Part shown: one piece after another, positions 45,482 through 57,010 of the stretch
Numbering within the stretch: position 1 is the first letter of the stretch
Layout of the letters: every line of letters starts with the position of its first letter
Assembly: GCA_043228905.1 (NCBI GenBank)
Contig: JBHGNT010000013.1
Coordinates: 11,160,001 to 11,224,000 of the forward strand
Reading direction: 5' to 3'
DNA: 64,000 nt
Source: Azolla caroliniana
Lineage: Eukaryota > Polypodiophyta
The notes under the pieces: generated by a model
Told to the model about the DNA's origin: nothing
The model's database searches: none
The model's input: the letters and a program-made list of their open reading frames with translations, nothing else
Translations under genes and position numbers: made by a program

Positions 45482-45785
45482 AAACCCTAAAATTTAGGCT
45501 CATAACCCTTAGCATGTGTTATATAATCATGAGGAGTGATTTCATGAGACGTATTTAAAACCAAAAACTCCTGATATGTGATTCTTATCAGGCATGAAAT
45601 GTGTAAGGACTAAAACCCTCCATTTTTTAGAACTGTGGGGGACGTTGTGGAAGGTTCTAACACCCTAAAACCTTCATATCTGTTTCTAATTACTTCAAAG
45701 GGAGGTACGGCGTGCGTAAATACCGAAACCTGAACCCTACAATCGAAAGAATCAGCCCAAAACTAGGCCCTAAACCCTAAACCCC
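45482..45785. promoter_or_regulatory. Site II and telo-box motifs upstream of PPR gene
   Basis: AGCCCA (45754-45759, Site II TGGGCT on the other strand) lies 8 bp from CCCTAAACCCTAAACCCC (45768-45785, telo-box type). Another AAACCCTAA is at 45482-45490. This pairing is common in plant promoters of translation and organelle-biogenesis genes. Confidence 0.6.
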
Positions 45786-46019
45786 AAGCCCTACTACCAG
45801 GGCATTCCACTTCTCGTCTAGAGGATCTTCTTAACTCTTTCTGAAGCACAAAACCTGGAAAAAGAAGGACAGGAAAGCTTCCCATTAAAAAAAAAGAGCC
45901 GTGACACGATCATTTTGCAGGGTTAGAAAGAACAAAACAAGAAAACAAGAGGAAGAGGAGGAGGCAGTGAGTCAAAAAGGGCTCACCTGAAAATCGATTA
46001 TCCATACATACGCGGAAGA

Positions 46020-46153
46020 GAGCTGTGGAGAAGAAGAAGAAGAAGAAGAAGAAGAAGAGAGCTGTTTCATTCAATGAACTTGTAAGAAAGAAAGAAAGGG
46101 GAGTGAGAGTGGGTCACATATGTAAATAAGAATTCATGTACATACATACATGC

Positions 46154-46188
<35 letters not shown>

Positions 46189-46356
46189 GTACATATGTGT
46201 GGGTTAAACCTTGTGATCTGGTGTGATGTGGTGTGGTCGGGACGGACACAACACGCAAACAAACCCTTTCCAGAGATGTGAAGAGGGGTGTGGTCAGGAG
46301 GATATGCATGTGTGGTTTAGACCTTGTGGTGTGGTGTGGTGTGGTGTGGTGTAGTG
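46020..46356. repeat. GAA, AT and GTGGT microsatellites
   Basis: GAA run at 46029-46057, TA run at 46157-46187, GTGGT/GTGTG run at 46326-46356 and continuing past the AACCG element (46655-46670). Confidence 0.85.
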
Positions 46357-46654
46357 TAGGAGAGTCGGCAACAGCTCCGCTCAAGCCTGAATCGAGTCAT
46401 TAAACCGTTTTTAAACGTTTTAGCAGTGTGACGGTTCGATTCGGTTTAAGCTTGAGCCTCCTAAACTGATTTTGAGCTTGGTTTGGGATGGCTCCAGCTG
46501 AACCCAACCGTTTTGGGCTAAACCGGTTAAGGCTAATCGGTTTGGGGGCCGATTTAGTTCAACTTTGAAAACTCCCAAACCGGTTAAGGCTTAACTAGTT
46601 CGTTTTAAACAAGGCCAAACCAATGAGGTTGAAACAGAACCATCGTCGATTCCT
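46357..46654. mobile_element. AACCG-rich inverted-repeat element, copy 2
   Basis: It starts TAGGAGAGTCGGCAACAG and ends CATCGTCGATTCCTA, imperfect inverted repeats. The interior is rich in AAACCGGTT and GCTTGAGCC. It sits inside a GTGGT repeat tract that resumes directly on its right, so it looks like an insertion. No coding frame. Confidence 0.6.
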
Positions 46655-47655
46655 AGTGTGGTGTGGTCAACGGGGACCTTTCTTGAGATGTGAAAATGGT
46701 GTCATCACATGTGACACGAGATGTGAGCATTAAGAGATTCGGCTTCATCATGAGCGATGCTCTTCACCACTTTATTATGGGAATTCTCTACACTTCCATC
46801 GTATCAATGTGACAGGTTCTTTTAGAAGGTAGATGATGCCTATAAAGATGGATAACTTTCATTGTAGTATTTGTGGCTAACAATATCCTTTTTGGCCATG
46901 TCGTACTTCAAGTAGCATTGTTGTCATAGGATGTAGATAACGTGGATAATGATACAAAGTTCTGGCTTATAATAGTAAATTTCGTACAAATTGAAGACAA
47001 AAAAACACTCCGTGAATATCTCTAGAATACACTTAAGTCCGTGTTAGTCGAATCAAAATTTTAAATAAAGATTGCATACTAGATTGAGCAACAATTTTAA
47101 TGGCAATGTCTTATTAACCTAATTATGCATTGCTCATAAATCCTATCAATTGCTACATACATTGTGCACTTCAGACCAATCACAAATGCCTAGGTCAATA
47201 TCAAACCCACAACCATTAAGTCAATCGACCACTATAGTCTATGAAGATAACCATTGGAAGACTGTTGTTATCTTATGTGTAGAGTGATTTGTGTACACTT
47301 GAAGCCAATGTTGTTCAATGTTATAAATGAATTGATGACAAAAACACTACAACATTGACTTTTGGAAAACCTAGGAAGCGTGATTCACCATACAACAAAG
47401 AATACTTGATACCCCGGCTTAAGAATCTATGAGAGAGGGGAAAAATACAAGCAACATCTAAAGGATTTTAGGGTTATTTTCAATCAACAAGCTTACACTT
47501 GAGCCTAAACACATGCATTCTTCTTAATAAAATAAAGATAACAAGAAGCATGACGACAAATTCGAGTAATCTAGTGAAAGAAGATCAATAAATATTAAGT
47601 CAACCTCATTCATTCAAATAACAAACATGATGGTTTTCTAATGAGATTCTTCCTA
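46655..47655. other. Intergenic, no gene seen
   Basis: AT-rich with no recognisable feature; it ends at the left target site of Cop-C (CATTC, 47656-47660). Confidence 0.5.
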
Positions 47656-47660
47656 CATTC

Positions 47661-48237
47661 TGTCGGAAATCGAATCGTCGATCACCAAAAGGTATGCTGA
47701 GAAATACATAGTCGGAACAAAAAACAACAAATGAACATAATGATACATAGTTTTACATGGAAACCCTAAACTGGGAAAACCATGGGAACAGAGATCCACT
47801 ATACAAGAGAATACAGAAAACGGTTACACATCTTCTCTAATGATCTCAACGGAAAACCCACTTAGGGTTCTTAGCAAGTTCGTTGAACTTTGCCACCGCT
47901 CTCTCTCGCTCACGCACTCTCTCTTCTTTGCCACACGTAGTATACAACAAAGGTTCACAACAACTCTATCTATTCTACGTTCAACTCTTACATAAAGCTT
48001 TGCCCTAAGTGTATTTATACTTATACACTAAATAGGCTATTTACAAATGCAGCCTCTACTACGTTCGTTCGTGTCTTCTACTTGGATCACCTATTGAACC
48101 GTCGACTCTCCATGTCGACTCCTCTTTGTCATCGATTGTCACCTCTCAGCCCGACCAATCGCCTACTCCTTATCTTCGATTGTCGGCTCTCGGTCCGACT
48201 AGTCAGCTCCTCCCATAGGAGGGACATATTCCTAACA
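47661..48237 (-). repeat. Cop-C 3' LTR, 577 bp
   Basis: On the minus strand it starts TGTTAGGAATATGTCCC at 48237, right after the purine tract GAAGGGGGATTT, and ends at 47661 (TGTCGG on the plus strand). Confidence 0.8.
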
Positions 48238-48282
48238 AAATCCCCCTTCACTCCTATGGGTGGAGTTGGTTAGTCCTGTTCT

Positions 48283-49902
48283 CTACCGATAGACTCTGAG
48301 TCTGTCCATCGGTAGGTTCATTGTCAGCATGTCGGATCCATTTTCGTCAGTATTGATCTTCATAAGGGTGAACTCTCCTTCTTCCACTTTCTCCCGCAAC
48401 CAGTGATACTTCCTCTGTATATGTTTGGTCTGGGAGTGGTGCGAAGTGTTCTTGGCTAGATGTATAGCGCTTTGGTTGTCACAATGAAGCAGGAACTCCT
48501 TTTGCGTCATCCCCAACTCATTGAAAAAATTTCTCATCTAGATCAGCTCTTTTCCGCCCTCTACCGCTACCATATACTCTACCTTTGTGGTTGACAAGGA
48601 CACAGATTTCTAAAGTCGTGATTGCCACAACACTGCTCCCCCTGCATAGGTCATCATGTACCTTGAAGTGGATGGACTTGAGTCAGTTTTCCCCGACATG
48701 TCTGAGTCGGTAAACCTTTCAAGCATGGGTTTTCCGACACCGTACCTTAGGCATACCCCCGAGGTGCCTTTCAAGTACCTGAGTATCCATTTAACAACTA
48801 CCCAGTGTTCTCTTCCTCGATTACTCATATATCGGCTTACTGCCCCCACAATAAATGTTATGTTTGGTCTCGTGTAGACCATAGCATACATTAAATTGTC
48901 GATGGCTGAGGCATATGGTACATTCCTCATCTCAACCTTTTCTTTCTCCCCTCTAGGGCATTGCTTAGCATTCAACTTGCAGTTGATCGGCAACACAGAG
49001 CTGACTAGCTTTGCCTCTCACATGTTGAACTTGAGTATCCATTTAACAGTTGCCCAGTGTTCTCTTCCTCGATTACTCATATATCAGCTTATTGCCCCCA
49101 CAACAAATGTTATGTTTGGTCTTGTGTAGACCATAGCATACATTAAACTGTTGATGGATGAGGCATATGGTACCTTCCTCATCTCAACCTTTTCTTTCTC
49201 CCCTCTCAGGCATTGCTTAGCATTCAACTTGCAGTTAGTCGGCAACACAGAGCCGACTAGCTTTGCCTCTTACATGTTGAACCTCTCCAAGATCTTTGTC
49301 ACATATTTCTCTTGTGACAACCATAACACCGTCTTAGTTCTGTCCCGAACTATGTGCATCCCCAAGATTTGTTTTGTTGGTCCAAGATCTTTCATGACAA
49401 ATGACTTGCCTGAAGCTTTCTTTAAGCTTCTGATCTTCCTCATGTCTTGCCCAACTATCAACATGTCATCCACATATAATAAGAGAATTAAGAAGTCACC
49501 TTCATCGTACGTTTTGACGAACACACAATGATCTGCCTGTGTTTTCTGGAACTGATGTTTCATCATGAAGGATTAAAACTTCTTGTACCATTGACGTGGA
49601 GCTTGTTTCAATCCATACAAGCTTTTCTCCAATTGACGCACCAGGTTCTCTTTCCCTTTCTCCTCAAAGCCTTCGAGTTGCAACATGTAGATCTCTTCAT
49701 CCAGCTCCCCGTGCAAGAATGTTGTTTTGACATCTAACTGTGCGATCTCCAAGTCCATACTGGCAACTATGTTCAGAATAGTTCGAATTGATGTCATCTT
49801 CACAACTAGTGCGAATAATTCGTCAATGTTGACACCCTTTTTCTGTTGAAACCCAATTTGGGTGTGTTGTCGACTTCTCCAGTATTCGTCTTGTAGACCC
49901 AT
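48283..49902 (-). pseudogene. Cop-C RT and RNase H, with internal duplication
   Basis: RT at 49270-49902: LDVKTTFLHGELDEEIYM, KSLYGLKQAPRQWYKKF and LLLYVDDMLIVG (active site). Then a 252-bp segment occurs twice (49033-49284 and 48781-49032), carrying YAMVYTRPNITF and YMSNRGREHW. RNase H follows: RFTDSDMSGKTDSS, then LHCDNQSAIHLAKN (48283-48537). Stops interrupt it at several points, for example TAA after ERFNM at 49270. Confidence 0.85.
48781..49284 (-). repeat. 252-bp in-frame tandem duplication in Cop-C pol
   Basis: GAGTATCCATTTAACA at 48781 recurs at 49033; the copies are nearly identical over their length. 252 is 84 codons, so the frame is kept. Confidence 0.9.
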
Positions 49903-51675
49903 TTATTCCTAAGTGCTCTCTTACCTTTCAGTAACTCTACCAGGTCGTAGGTGTAATTTTCGTGCAAGGAGTCCATCTCGTCTTGCATTGCACTCTGCCA
50001 TTTCTCCTTGTGCTTGTCAGCAATGGCCTCATCATAGCACTCAGGTTCACTTTCATCAGTCAAGAGGATGTATTGACTGGCATATGTAGTCAGTGCTCTT
50101 CTTTCTCTGAGTGGGTATCTCCTTCCACTCGTTCTCGGCTCCATTTCGGATGTCTCTATCGACTCTTCTCTCGACTCGGGTTCATATGTGTCGATCAATC
50201 GTTGAGGGTTTGTCAATTCTGACTCGTATTCCTTGATCGACTTTAATAGGTCTGCCGACTCCGACTCATTTGTATTGGTCAGTTGTTCCGAGTCGACCAA
50301 CTCGGATTCGGCTTGCCGACTGGCTGCATCCAAACAGTTGACTGTGTCGGTTCACTTGGCCTTAAGTCGGTAGTAGTGGGAGTTGACTGGGAAGTCGATT
50401 CCGACTTCTGTTGCTTCCAGTCCTCAATCATCTTGTCTTCCAAGAAGACTATATCCCGACTCCTCACTACTTTCTTATCGACTAAGTCCCACAACCTATA
50501 GCCAAACTCGTCCTCCAAGTATCCCATAAATATGCATGGTTTCGACTTGTTGTCGAGCTTTGACCTTTGATCCTTAGCCACATGCACATACACTAGACAT
50601 CCAAACACCCTTAGGTGTCGGTAGGAGACATCCTTTCCTGTTCGTGCACCCTTTGTTGGACATCACCTTTCAATGGTACTGAGGGAGACCTATTGATTAG
50701 ATAAATAGCTCCATACATCACCTCAGCCCAATAAGGTTTTGGCAGCTTAACATGCGACATCTTGCTCCTTACTCTCCCCATGATTGTTCGATTCATCCTC
50801 TCTACAAGCCTGTTCAACTCATGGGTCTTCGGCATTGTGTATTCGATTCAATTACCTTGGGCCTTGCAGTATTCTTCTAAATGCGCTTTATATTCGCCAC
50901 CGTTATCGGTTCAGACAACCTTCAACTTCCGAACCGATCTTCTTTCTACCCTTGCCTAGAACTCCTCGAATAATGACAATACTTGGTCCTTCGACTTTAG
51001 TATGAAAGCCCACAACTTCCGACTATAGTCATCAATGAGCGTCATGAAGTACTATCCACCTCGATGCGATGGAGCATCTACATTGCACACATTCGTGTGT
51101 ACCAATTCCAGTGGCATCTCTCTTCTTCTTGGTGTTCTTGAGTGGAATGTTGCTCTGTTTTGCTTTCCAACTAAGCAATCGACACAGTTCTCCAATTGTA
51201 CTCCTTTCACTTTTGGAAGAAGTTCCTAGTCAGCCAGGATGTGCATTCCTTTTCACTCATGTGGCCTGGCCTCTTATGCCATAACTCTCCACTTGAGTCG
51301 GCTGCCACATTCACTTCCGACTTTGCACAGTCGGGCATGCATCATATACAATGTGCCCTCTTTCTGTGCTCGGGCCACTATGAGGTTTCCCAGCCAGAAC
51401 TTCAACTTTCCGTTTCGAAAGCTACCATTGTAGCCTTCATCATCAAACCTTCCAATCGATATCAGGTTCAATCTGATATCGGGGACATGTCGAACTTCCC
51501 TCCGGGTCAGTCGACAATCTGTCGACGTCATCAGGCTTATAGTTCCTACACTAGCTATTTGGTAGTTCCTATACCAACTATCTCCCATCTTTACATAGCC
51601 ATGATCCCCGGCTATGTAAGTCAAGAAGCACTCTCTCGACATAGTGATATGGATGGATGCACCAGAGTCAATCAC
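49903..51675 (-). pseudogene. Cop-C protease and integrase region, broken
   Basis: Protease MIDSGASIHITMSRECF at 51675 has an intact DSGA. GAG-pre-integrase follows (RHVPDIRLNLISIGRFDDEG). Integrase core: Asp in TLIDDYSRKLW near 51030, TDNGGEYKAHL near 50890, and Glu in NRLVERMNRTIMGR near 50810, so the triad is still visible. The C-terminus is VYVHVAKDQRSKLDNKSKPC (50550-50600). The linker to RT is acidic and Ser/Glu-rich (49990-50330). Stops and shifts between pieces make it inactive. Confidence 0.85.
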
Positions 51676-52490
51676 CTAGGTGCACTCTTCACTTGCAAGA
51701 TTTGTGCTTGCCTACTCACAGATGAACATGATCTCCTCTACACTTGTAGCAACGGCCGAAGTACCCTTTTCATCATGAATCTTCTTGGGTTCGACACCAT
51801 TACCGACGCCTTTTTCCTTCCCCATGTGTCGGTAGTCCTTCTGAAAGTGTCTAGGATTTCCACAATAGCAGCATGTTAGCTTACCTCTAGACTTGGACCT
51901 GGCTTGGGACTTTTCTCTCCTTGGTGGACTTCTTTGCCAGTTTCTTCCTCTGCCTGTTTGTTGAGTCAAGTTTGACTCTGACTAAGACAAGAAAATCTTG
52001 TCCATCTTGTCTCCTCGTTCAAGATGCTTGTCTTTACCAATTGTAGAGACAAGTTCTCTTCTGGACACGAGGTGCTGAGAGTCACCACTAGATTCTCCCA
52101 GCTATCCGGCATTACTCAGTAGCAGGATGGCTTGCATTGCATCCTCAAGGGGAAATTTAGTTGCCACAAGTTGGTTCCCATACCCCATGAATGTGCGTAC
52201 GTGCTCAACTATGCTTTCCCCGTCCCTGTATTTCAGCCTTACAATCTTTCCCATCAAAGATGTTTTGTTGAGGGCGTTCCCCCTCTCATACAGATCTGAG
52301 AGCTTCTACCACATCTCATAGGCATTTGTGTCATTCGCCACATGTTGAAGGACACTTACATCGACGCATTGTCTGATGGTGACCACCGCCTTTCTGTTCA
52401 AAAGTTTCCATTCAGACTCTAATAACCTCGTGGGTATTTCAGCTCTGTCGATGGGATTGTATAGGTCTTTCGACTAGCCGACTCTAGTCT
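51676..52490 (-). pseudogene. Cop-C gag, broken
   Basis: UBN2-type copia gag pieces: LSDLYERGNALNKTSLMGKI and LKYRDGESIVEHVRTF near 52190-52300. The knuckle CCYCGNPRHFQKDY near 51860 has its last Cys replaced by Tyr. An Arg/Lys-rich segment precedes it. The N-terminus is missing. Confidence 0.75.
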
Positions 52491-52574
52491 CAACTGTCCA
52501 GTCGGCCCAACTAAATGGCCTTCTTATCAACCATTCAATTGTCGGCTCTCGGTCCGAGTCCAACTAATTGGCCA

Positions 52575-53283
52575 TGTCTTCAACTTGGATCACCTTTTGA
52601 ACTGTTGACTCCTCTTTGTCATCGACTATCAGCTCTCAGCCCGACCAGTCGACTACTCCTTATCTTCGACTGTCGGCTCTCGGTCCGAGTCTCGACCAAT
52701 TGGTGAAGAGAAATGCACGGAATATCGCTCGGCCACAACCGAGTAGTAAATCACTTCTATAAGAATCAAACACAGAAATGGGAAGTGGAGAGTACACAAG
52801 AAAATGACACATGATGTTTACGTGGAAAACCCTAATAGGGAAAAACCACGGGAGCCCACAGACTCCGAACTATCACTATGAAGAGAAGGGGTACAATCAG
52901 AGACTCGGAGGCAATGACCTCGAGCTTTGTTTCTTCGCACAATGGCGGTTACAATAGAGTATCGCTATGTATCTCTCTCTCTGTACAGCAATTATAGCAA
53001 TATGACAACAACACAATCATGCACACTCACTCTAAAGTGATTGCCCTAAGTCATATTTATAGTTATATGAACTTAGGGCTATTTACAAATATAGCCTCAA
53101 TGGGCTTATTCAAGACATATTTACAAATTTGTTTTCTCTTCCGATTCTCATCGGGTCCACCGATCTGGTTTCCGGATCTCTTCCGGTTCTCATCGGGTCC
53201 TCTTTATTCATCACCGGATCCCATCCGGAGAGACCGATTTTCCCAATAGTCGGCTCTCCCATAGGAGGGACATATTCCTAACA
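52575..53283 (-). repeat. Cop-C 5' LTR, partial, with nested LTR-B
   Basis: 52575-52700 and 53249-53283 match 48076-48206 and 48207-48237 of the 3' LTR. The rest is missing or replaced. The outer end TGTTAGGAATATG is at 53283. Confidence 0.8.
52701..53248 (-). repeat. LTR-B copy nested in Cop-C LTR
   Basis: It matches the solo LTR at 28222-28757 in reverse, from the GGAGAGACCGATTTTCCC end to GCTCGGCCACAACCGAG. Two U3 repeat units are present. The terminal CA is mutated to TA-type ends and I could not find a clean target duplication. Confidence 0.8.
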
Positions 53284-53288
53284 CATTG

Positions 53289-53828
53289 CATATTGTTTAC
53301 CTCATGCAATGCCTACTCAAAAGCGTGGACCTTAGATTAAGTCAATTCCCTCATAGCCCCAACAAGGGTGGTTTTTGACAATGGATGCTTCTAAACATGG
53401 TGTTGCTCATCTAGGTGATGATCACTTGCAACATCCTAGGTGTTAATGATGTACATGTTGGTTCAACAATGGCACAACCTTTCTGGAAGATAAAGTTGGC
53501 TACCAGGGTGTGTTTAGTCGCATAACTTGGAAATCAACTAAAATTTTTATCATCATCAAATGCACATCAAAAGCCAACATACTTTATAGTGTTATATGTT
53601 TTAACCTTAATGTTCGAGTGGATTAAACGCATGATAGGCTACTTTGTGGTCTTTTTGCTTGGAGCAACATGAGCCAAGTGGTCATGACTTGCCCTATACT
53701 AAGAAAGCGGTATATATGTGGTTGTTGCATGTATATGAAAGAAACACCTAATTGAACCATATCTTCATGAACATAATAAGAGTAGAGTTCGATATGTTTG
53801 GTCCTACCCTAAAAAACTAGAGTTTAAG
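53289..53828. other. Intergenic, no gene seen
   Basis: No recognisable element between Cop-C and the AACCG copy. Confidence 0.5.
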
Positions 53829-54259
53829 TAACAATCGGCAATGGTTCTGTTCAGTTTGAGAGTGTCAAAACCGAATCGTTTAAAATTTTTGAAACTTGAA
53901 CTGAACCGAACCGAACCGAACCACGAAACTGATAAGACAAACTGTTCAAAAAAATTCAAACCATTAAAATCGTGGGCTCGGTTTCGGTTTCGGTTTTCAA
54001 CTTAGGTCAAAATTCAAATTTTAAATTTTAAATTTTCAAAAATTTAAAGATTTTCCTAAATGTGAGAATAATTCTTGAAATGAAAAGATAGTTTAAAAAA
54101 TAAAATTTAAAAACCGTTAAACCACGGTTTCCAACTATTGAAACCGAATTGAACCATTTTAAAAAATTTGAACTTGAACCGAACCGTTTAAATCATTAAG
54201 TTGTTAAGCCTCGGTTTCGCGGTTCGGATCGGTTCAAATTGAACCGTTGCCGACTGTTA
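53829..54259. mobile_element. AACCG-rich inverted-repeat element, copy 3
   Basis: Starts TAACAATCGGCAATGGTTC. The right end, read on the other strand, is TAACAGTCGGCAACGGTTC, two mismatches over 19 bases. The interior has GAACCGAACCGAACC runs and AT-rich middle sequence. No coding frame. Confidence 0.7.
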
Positions 54260-54279
54260 AATTTAAGCCAAACATTAAA

Positions 54280-55730
54280 AAAGTTATATGCTATCAAAAA
54301 ATAATTGAATTAGCCTTTGTACAATAACTTCAAGAACTTTTGAACAACATCCCCGTTCATACAATATCATAGGTTGCTTTTATGACAACTCTATACTCAA
54401 CTTCAATTTTGTTTAAAGCAATTGTTGGTGGTTTCAACATCCATTAGAGTACTAACAAATGATACACCATTCTATTTGTGCTATTTCTTGACGCTTTACC
54501 TCCTACCCAATTTACATCACAATGTACCCCAATAGACAATTCATTGTTAGTGTACATCAATCCAAAATGTATCCTGTCTTTGACATATATAAAAATTCTC
54601 TTAACTACAAACGTATGTGTATGCTTAAGTTTTTAAATAAATTTGTTGACAATGTTAACAACATATGCAACAAGATTTGCATTAGTTTCCATTGGTGTTT
54701 TAATGGGTTGACAATTTGCAAGTCAAATGATTTTAACATATCATATATATTTCTAACACAACATAAGACTGTTAATTCTCGACAACAATTTCATGTGCCA
54801 TTTTTCCTTAATGCATCCATTTCTTCTTGCACAGCTTCTCGACATCATTTTTTTACATGTTTCTTGATAAGTACTTGGTTCAACACCATGTTCAATTTTG
54901 TACATAAACAAATGATGTTCTACAAATAATGAATAAGAAGTTATTCTATCGATAGGTTTCCTTATCCATTGTGATCGACATGACTCCATGATTCATATTC
55001 TTCTGCTTGTGATTCTTCTTCTTTTCCTTTTTCTTCGTTATTTTCTACAATTGTTCTTGTGTGTGGCATACCTACACTTTACATTCAAAATCTAGGGAAA
55101 TCATTTTTTCATTGAATTTGACATAAGAAGAAACAGAAAATTTCTTACTTTCTAGATTATAACATTGATATCCAATTTTTATATAGCTCCTCGACATCAT
55201 TTTTTTACATGTTTCTTGATAAGTACTTGGTTCAACACCATGTTCAATTTTGTACATAAACAAATGATGTTCTACAAATAATGAATAATAAGTTGTTCTA
55301 TCGATAGGTTTCCTTATCCATTGTGATCGACATGACTCACAAATGACTCCATGATTCATATTCTTCTGGTTGTGGTTCTTCTTCTTTTCCTTTTTCTTCA
55401 TTATTTTCTACAATTGTTCTTGTCGGTGGCATATGTACGTCTTACACTCAAAATTCTGGAAAATCATTTTTTCATTGAATTTGACATAAGAAGAAACAGA
55501 AAATTTCTTACTTTCTAGATTATAACATTGATATCCAATTTTTATATAAATAGTACCCATAAAACCATTTTGATTTAATGCTCTTTCTTCAAGTTTATTC
55601 TGACCTTGTCTAGGCGCAAGCACATGATAAATGCATTCAAACAATCTTAAACAATCAACTCTTAGCTTTTGTCCTAAACATGAACTCATAAGGTGCATTA
55701 TTTTTAAAATTGGTTGGCATTATGTGAATA
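54280..55730 (-). pseudogene. Copia integrase end, RT and RNase H remnant
   Basis: Minus order: integrase C-terminus (LEERALNQNGFMGT, GYQCYNLESKKFSVSSYVKF at 55408-55698), linker (ESCRSQWIRKPIDRTTYYSL, EHHLFMYKIEHGVEPSTYQE), then RT/RNase H pieces in several frames down to about 54300 (RIHFGLMYTNNELSIG). The RT active site is not visible. A 352-bp segment is duplicated within it. Confidence 0.75.
54841..55545. repeat. ~352-bp tandem duplication in copia remnant
   Basis: GACATCATTTTTTTACATG at 54841 recurs at 55193. The copies share text through GATATCCAATTTTTATATA, with small indels near the ACTCAC-type segment. Confidence 0.85.
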
Positions 55731-55997
55731 ATGTTTCCGCATAATACCATGCATTTTCCCAAAACAACTTTTGAACATTCATTTCAAATATCATGACTTT
55801 AACAAAGTCTAAGTAATGTTGATTTTCTTATTCGGTTACTCCATCTATTTTAGAAGTGTACTTTAGTGTTATTTATCTCATTATTCCATTCTTGTTTAAA
55901 TATTGAAAAAACTCATGAGTCATGACATATACTCACTAGTGACCACCACCATTAGTTTTGAAAGCTTTTATTTTTCTACTCAACATGAGGAGTTACT

Positions 55998-56670
55998 TAG
56001 GGATTGGCAATGGTTCGGCTCAAGCCTAAACCGTTTAGCTAAAATGGTTTTAAAGGGATTAGCGGCTTAGCGGCTCGGGTAAGCTTGGTTTAGGCTTGAG
56101 CCTACCTAAACGGTTTGAGCTTGGCTCAGCTCGGCTTGAGCCTTGCCAAACTGGCTCAAACCGTTTAAGACATTTATAAGATTTAAGAATTAGGGTTTAG
56201 AAAGTTAGAAATTAGACAATTAGAAGTTTGAAGTTTGAACATGAAAGTTGACTGAGAGACTGGCAGGAAGCCATAGGCAACATATTGTTGAGTGATGAGA
56301 GAGGGAGGGACAGAGAGGGAGAGAGAGCTTGCATAGTGGACGACCAGGGGACCTCCTTCCTGTTTAGTGTTATATACATTCTTTGGAAAAGGATTGGATC
56401 ACCAAGAGTGATAAGTCGCCATAGCCTCAGGCCTCGTGGTTTGGGTGGTGGCGGAGGGGGTGGGAGTTATGAGGAGGAGAAGAAGAGTAGGAAGAGCTTT
56501 TTTGTCCCAAATCAGTTCCCAAACTGCTTCACAAACCGATTCCTAAACCGTTTTAGGGATCGGTTTGGTTTGGTTCAGGTTTGAGAACCCTAAAACGGTT
56601 TAGGCTTAACCAGTTTGGCTTGGATAAGGCCAAACCGGTGAAGCCTAAACCGAACCGTTGTCGATTCCTA
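55998..56670. mobile_element. AACCG-rich inverted-repeat element, copy 4
   Basis: Starts TAGGGATTGGCAATGGTTCG and ends CCGTTGTCGATTCCTA (imperfect inverted repeats). Dense AAACCGTTT and GGCTCGG motifs occur at both ends; the middle (56160-56500) is unrelated and purine-rich, with GAG runs. TA flanks the inverted repeats on both sides here and in copy 2. Confidence 0.65.
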
Positions 56671-56819
56671 GAGTTAGTCACCTTGGTGCACACCAACATT
56701 TGCAGTCTTGCACCACAAGAATCTTTTGGATCAACCACCTATTTCACCATTGTTATCAATGATCCTAGGTACAAAATTTGGGGTTGAAATAGATGCCTTT
56801 AAGTGCTTTTGAAATGGCT

Positions 56820-57010
56820 TAACTACGTGAAATTGAATCAAATTCTCGACTTAAATCCTTGCATAGTGATAAATATCTATCTAATCTACTCAAATCATTT
56901 TGCTTTTCTTGTGGTATGCAAAAGGAATTAGCCTCCACTCCATATCATAATGACATCACAAAAATGATGAACTGAACAATCAAAGAATGTGTCATGAACA
57001 TGCATTCTCA
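56820..57010 (+). pseudogene. Short copia integrase remnant
   Basis: LLKSFCFSCGMQKELASTPY near 56895-56950 resembles the segment between the second Asp and the Glu of copia integrase. Both catalytic positions are lost. Confidence 0.4.

Larger units (their letters stand above)
47661..53283 (-). mobile_element. Cop-C copia element (minus), decayed
   Basis: Order on the minus strand: partial 5' LTR (53283-52575, with an LTR-B inserted), gag, protease, integrase, RT, RNase H, purine tract, 3' LTR (48237-47661). Flanks CATTC and CATTG match at four of five bases. The primer-binding site, gag start and the proximal part of the 5' LTR are missing. Confidence 0.85.

Noticed and set aside
45768-45785. 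Interstitial telomere repeat
   Set aside because: Only about two and a half CCCTAAA units, next to a Site II motif above a gene; a promoter telo-box is a better reading.
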